Positions 21,281 to 24,492 of a stretch of 24,492 nt of DNA are shown one piece after another. Origin of the DNA: Anaerolineales bacterium (lineage in GTDB: Bacteria > Chloroflexota > Anaerolineae > Anaerolineales > Villigracilaceae). Every line of letters begins with the position of its first letter. Position 1 is the stretch's first letter. The DNA is taken from positions 1-24,492 of the forward strand of contig JAQTWR010000002.1 in the NCBI GenBank assembly GCA_028689195.1, given 5' to 3'. The notes beneath the pieces are model-generated. The model searched no databases. It saw only the letters and a program-made list of their open reading frames with translations, and was not told the DNA's origin. Both the position numbers and the translations under genes were made by a program.

Positions 21281-22087
21281 ATGGCGTTGCGCGGAAATTT
21301 ACGAGATTTCACAGTTACACAACTTCTAAATCTTATCAACCTTGCCAGCAAAACCGGTACTTTGGTTTTGGATGGTCCTTCCGAGCAGGCGTATGTTTCA
21401 TTTCGCGAAGGCAAATTAGCGTACGCGCGCGTTGGAAAAGAGGATGGCAGCCTTGCGTTAGTGTTGCATAAAGCCAGCAAGATCAACGCCAATCAATACC
21501 GCGCCATCGCGGATCGCGCGGGTCAAATGACCGATAAGGAACTCGGCTTGCTTCTTATCAATGCGGGGTATGTTACGCAGGAAGATATTCTCGTCAATTT
21601 ACAGGGCTATTTTACAGAAACGGTGCGTAAATTATTTACATGGGTGGAGGGGATTTTCCGCTTTGAGAACGATATGCTCCCGCCCGATGACCGCATCAAC
21701 GTGCGGCTTGATCTTGAAAATATTATTATCGAAGGTTCGCGCCAGTTGCGCGAGCTCGAACAGTTGCAGGATGAAATTCCAAGTTTGGATATGGCGCTCA
21801 AGTTTACCGAGCGTCCGCTGACCAACGTCAACTTGAGCGTGGACGAATGGAAAGTGGTCAAGTTTGTAGACCCGAAGAATACCATGCGCCAGATTGCCAG
21901 TACGAACAAACTCAGCGATATTGAAGTCCGCCGCATTGTGTACGGGTTGCTGCAAGCGGGCTTGGTCGAATTGACGCGTCCTGCCAATATGGTTATTCCG
22001 CCCAACCCCAAACAGTTCCCAACGCAAGACAAAGAGGAACAAAAGACATTGATCAATAAATTAATTGGTCGCATTCGTACCATGTAA
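21281..22087 (+). CDS. DUF4388 (PATAN-type) protein with C-terminal winged helix
   Basis: A 268-aa cytoplasmic protein. Residues 1 to about 105 match DUF4388/PATAN (MALRGNLRDFTVTQLLNLINLASKTGTL is covered by LRDFTVTQLLNLI, then KTGTLVLDG and FREGKLAYA), a signalling module found with response regulators and small GTPases. Residues about 185-240 look like a winged helix (TMRQIASTNKLSDIEVRRI then GLLQAGLVEL). The start is supported by AAAGAGG 6 bp upstream and a strong promoter. It precedes a small GTPase by 26 bp and is likely its partner or regulator; in related bacteria such pairs are common. The precise output is unknown. Confidence 0.87.
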   Translation: MALRGNLRDFTVTQLLNLINLASKTGTLVLDGPSEQAYVSFREGKLAYARVGKEDGSLALVLHKASKINANQYRAIADRAGQMTDKELGLLLINAGYVTQEDILVNLQGYFTETVRKLFTWVEGIFRFENDMLPPDDRINVRLDLENIIIEGSRQLRELEQLQDEIPSLDMALKFTERPLTNVNLSVDEWKVVKFVDPKNTMRQIASTNKLSDIEVRRIVYGLLQAGLVELTRPANMVIPPNPKQFPTQDKEEQKTLINKLIGRIRTM

Positions 22088-22113
22088 TCATTGGTTTTAT
22101 AAGGATAGGAATT

Positions 22114-22653
22114 ATGCAAACTGTCAAAATGGTAGTCACGGGACCGTTCAGCGCGGGCAAGACGCAGTTCATTCAGTCTGTCAGCGAAATTGACGTGGTC
22201 GCTACGGAGCGCAAAATATCTTCCGACGAAGAGCGCTCGGTAAAATCGGCGACAACAGTGGCGATGGATTTTGGTCGCATCACGGTTGACGGCGACTTGG
22301 TGCTGTACCTCTTTGGCACGCCCGGTCAAAAGCGCTTTGATTTCATGTGGGAGATTCTCTCTGAAGGTATGTTAGGGTTTATCGTGATGGTAGACAGCAC
22401 GCGCCCCGAAACCTTCCGCGAAGCGCGCTCCATCCTCGAAACCTTCCGCGCCTACGCCCCCACTCCCTTTGTCGTCGCCGCGAACAAGCAGGATATGGAA
22501 GACGCGTGGGAAATGGACGATATTCGCCACGCGCTGCGGCTCGATAGCGCTACGAAACTTCTGCCTTGCGTTGCGACAAGCCGCGACACGGTCAAGACGG
22601 TTCTGCTTGAACTGTTGTACAGTATCCTATTAGAAATGGAATCCGGAAAGTAA
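22114..22653 (+). CDS. Small Ras-like GTPase (COG2229/MglA-related)
   Basis: A 179-aa regulatory GTPase. The P-loop is GPFSAGKT (10-17), a switch-I threonine lies in the TTVAMDFG segment (47-54), G3 is FGTPGQ (67-72) with the glutamine in the catalytic position, G4 is NKQD (124-127) and G5 is VATS (153-156). The set is complete, so GTP binding and hydrolysis are likely. This bacterial branch includes MglA-type polarity switches and the GTPases of roadblock-containing signalling sets. No roadblock (MglB) gene is adjacent; the DUF4388 protein upstream is the probable partner. Co-transcribed with the DUF4388 gene and an alpha/beta hydrolase. Confidence 0.92.
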   Translation: MQTVKMVVTGPFSAGKTQFIQSVSEIDVVATERKISSDEERSVKSATTVAMDFGRITVDGDLVLYLFGTPGQKRFDFMWEILSEGMLGFIVMVDSTRPETFREARSILETFRAYAPTPFVVAANKQDMEDAWEMDDIRHALRLDSATKLLPCVATSRDTVKTVLLELLYSILLEMESGK

Positions 22654-22672
22654 AAACGGATTATCTCCCGCC

Positions 22673-23473
22673 GTGTCTTCAATTACAACTGATCAAGGAA
22701 TCGTTCATTACGAAGTATACGGACGCGGGCGTCCGGTAATTCTTCTGCACGGATGGCTCGGCTCGTGGGGGTTGTGGCAAGAGACGATGGCGTATCTTGG
22801 CGCGTTTTACCGCACCTACGCATTAGACTTTTGGGGATTTGGCGAATCGGGAAAAAAGCGCGAAACATACGCCGTTTCAGATTTTGTGGATTTGGTCAAT
22901 CAATTTATGGAACAGCTCGGCATCGTCCATGCGCCTTTGGTGGGGCATAGCATGGGCGGCACGGTCAGCCTTTCGGTGGCGATCAAATATCCCGAGCGCG
23001 TCAGCAAAGTGGTGGTGGTCGGCTCTCCCATCGTGGGATCGTCGCTCGCGCCGCTGCTTAAACTTTCAGGGTATCGCCCCATCGCGTTCATGCTCTTCAA
23101 TATGATGGGAGCCTTCCGCGCGGGGATGAAAGTCTACTCCCCGTATATTTGCAGCGACCCGAGATTCCCCGCCATGATGGATCGCGACCTTTCGCGCACC
23201 ACGCTCGAATCCTTCCTGCTCTCGATTGCCTCCCTCCACCGCACCGATCTGACTCCCCAGCTGCCGCAAATCAAGATTCCCGCGATGGGCTTTTATGGCG
23301 ACAAGGACGTTATCGTACATCCCTTGCAATGGCAGCCCATGCTGCGCGGAATTCCGCACGCGGCTATCGAGCGTTTTCCCAAAGCGGGACACTTCCTCAT
23401 GCTGGAAGAACCGACCGCCTTCACGCAAAAATTAAAAGCGTTTTTAGACCAACCAGCGCCGCCCGCCGTATAG
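22673..23473 (+). CDS. Alpha/beta-hydrolase fold protein
   Basis: A 266-aa hydrolase with all catalytic parts: oxyanion-loop HGWLGS, nucleophile elbow GHSMGG, acid in YGDKDVIVHP and histidine in KAGHFLMLEEP. No signal peptide is seen. The substrate is unknown; the layout is that of small-ester hydrolases or haloperoxidase-like proteins. It starts with GTG at 22673, because no in-frame ATG or better start is near; the ribosome site is weak, so coupling to the GTPase (19-bp gap) is likely. It ends the DUF4388-GTPase operon; no clear terminator follows. Confidence 0.9.
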   Translation: MSSITTDQGIVHYEVYGRGRPVILLHGWLGSWGLWQETMAYLGAFYRTYALDFWGFGESGKKRETYAVSDFVDLVNQFMEQLGIVHAPLVGHSMGGTVSLSVAIKYPERVSKVVVVGSPIVGSSLAPLLKLSGYRPIAFMLFNMMGAFRAGMKVYSPYICSDPRFPAMMDRDLSRTTLESFLLSIASLHRTDLTPQLPQIKIPAMGFYGDKDVIVHPLQWQPMLRGIPHAAIERFPKAGHFLMLEEPTAFTQKLKAFLDQPAPPAV

Positions 23474-23533
23474 CGCGGCGCATTGATAGACGGGGGAATT
23501 GCGGTCTTATCGGCTGTTAATGTGTATATTCCG

Positions 23534-23539
23534 CACTTT
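23534..23539 (+). promoter_or_regulatory. -10 box for a probable leaderless transcript
   Basis: Perfect TATAAT, then 6 nt, then ATG at 23546. No Shine-Dalgarno site and no good -35 are seen. This is the same layout as at 13885 and, on the minus strand, at 10194. Confidence 0.5.
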
Positions 23540-23545
23540 GATTTA

Positions 23546-24492
23546 TAATACCAACATGTTAAAAGTCGTCAGGCACGTAAAGACTCCCATCATGCCTTTT
23601 TGCGAAGCGGCGCGCGAGCTGCGTATTCAAAATAAACCGCTCTGGCTGCATCAGCGTGACGTGCTCCAGCCGTACACCACGCGCGAAGTCGAACTGATGA
23701 GGAAGGAAGACCTCGTGCCAAATGTGCGCGAAGAGATGATCGTATACCGCGACAATCTCTTTTTCGACAAATTCTATATTGACGCGTTCATGGAAAAAGC
23801 CGTCAAACGCGGACGCCCCGTGCGCGCCGCGTTTCGCGCCGACGACCCCGCTTTCCGCGAACACGCTTTCCCGCTTTCCAAATCCTATACGCCGGCGGGC
23901 AGTTTATATCTCGCCGATCTTTGGTATTATCCCAAAGGTCCCGTGCCAGACGTCGAGCCGCTGGTGATTGACATGCAGGCGCGCGAAATCGGCTATTATC
24001 ACGTGCCGACATATATGGTAGGCGATACCAGCGGCGACCTCGTCTTTCAAGTTCCGCTGCGCGCAATGCTGGCGATTGATTCCTGGGTGCATGTTTTCAT
24101 CGCGGATATGGTTTTTAGCCAATTTGCCCACGGCGCGCGCTTTGAGAAACGCTTGAAAGAAGACTTGTTTTTCAAATTAAACATCATCGGCAAAGCCATC
24201 TATGAAGGCAGGCAGGTGCTTGAATGTTCGGAACTGGTCAAGGTCGGCAAGGGCTGCGTGATTGACCCAAGCGCCATCATTCACGGACCGACGGTCATCG
24301 GCGATAACGTCACAATCAACGCGGGGTCTGTGATCGAGAATTGTATTATCGGCAACAATGTTAATATTTCGCAGGATGTGCAGCTCATGCTTTCGGTGGT
24401 CGGCGACGGCGCTTTTCTGCCGTTTCGTAGCGCTTTGTTTATGACGACCCCGATGAGCGACAGCATGTTGGCGCAAAATACTTGTTTGCAAA
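23546..24492 (+). CDS. Hexapeptide-repeat (left-handed beta-helix) protein, 3' truncated
   Basis: Open frame of 315 codons running off the right edge. The first 200 or so residues (MLKVVRHVKTPIMPFCEAAREL...) are not recognised. From about residue 225 the chain shows hexapeptide periodicity: VGKGCVIDPSAIIHG, TVIGDNVTINAGSVIE, CIIGNNVNISQDV. This beta-helix is shared by acyl/acetyltransferases and by the C-terminal part of GlmU-like nucleotidyltransferases. The visible N-terminal part lacks the nucleotidyltransferase GG-K loop, so an acetyltransferase-like or structural role is more likely, but neither is shown. The start is chosen from the TATAAT-6-ATG layout; no earlier in-frame ATG is near. 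The missing C-terminus could change the assignment. Confidence 0.75.

Noticed and set aside
1..24492. Prophage, transposon or defence island
   Set aside because: No integrase, transposase, phage structural gene, restriction or toxin-antitoxin gene was recognised; the content is housekeeping, transport and signalling.

Overview
The window looks like chromosomal DNA of an uncultured or poorly characterised Chloroflexota bacterium, most likely class Anaerolineae. This is inferred from the gene families (DUF4388 protein next to a COG2229/MglA-type GTPase, DUF2721, DUF711, a diverged PGI/PMI-like SIS protein, GT-C-like membrane proteins), from the GC-rich but A/T-tolerant coding style with frequent GCGCGC, and from abundant short repeats. 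No phage, transposase, tRNA, rRNA or CRISPR array was seen. Twenty-one protein genes are supported, and both edge genes are cut by the window.

Layout. 1-3250 (+): a 5'-truncated sensor diguanylate cyclase overlapping lysA by 4 bp. 3259-4970 (-): a sugar nucleotidyltransferase and a LegB-like 4,6-dehydratase. 5122-6345 (+): a DUF711 protein ending in a perfect hairpin shared with the convergent neighbour. 6362-7835 (-): an ArsR-DUF2087 / GIY-YIG / ArsR-DUF2087 operon behind a strong promoter that overlaps a 32-bp palindrome. 7985-8420 (+): a cold-shock gene with a structured leader. 8426-10187 (-): an MFS transporter and an unknown membrane protein. 10216-13433 (+): a yybP-ykoY (Mn2+) riboswitch controlling a P2A-type cation ATPase. 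13434-13896: a repeat-filled gap. 13897-14865 (+): a CDF transporter whose TM site looks Mn-type. 14869-19083 (-): surE, DUF2721 and two large membrane proteins in one close-packed run. 19184-21120 (-): a PGI/PMI-like SIS protein and a two-domain VOC protein. 21215-23473 (+): DUF4388 protein, small GTPase and alpha/beta hydrolase. 23546-end (+): a hexapeptide-repeat transferase-like protein running off the edge.

How the genes fit together. The riboswitch-controlled ATPase and the nearby CDF transporter suggest a Mn2+ (possibly Ca2+) efflux neighbourhood. The nucleotidyltransferase, 4,6-dehydratase and GT-C-like proteins fit surface-glycan synthesis. The ArsR/GIY-YIG operon looks self-regulated.

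The most unusual signal is a set of degenerate 7-bp tandem repeats lying inside four open reading frames (lysA, DUF711 gene and both large membrane proteins) without breaking them. Three of these are read in the same phase and give related peptides of the form [IV]TN[YR]. Related 7-bp-periodic repeats also occur between genes. A second unusual feature is a pair of perfect hairpins with complementary loops and compensated stem changes in the ATPase leader.
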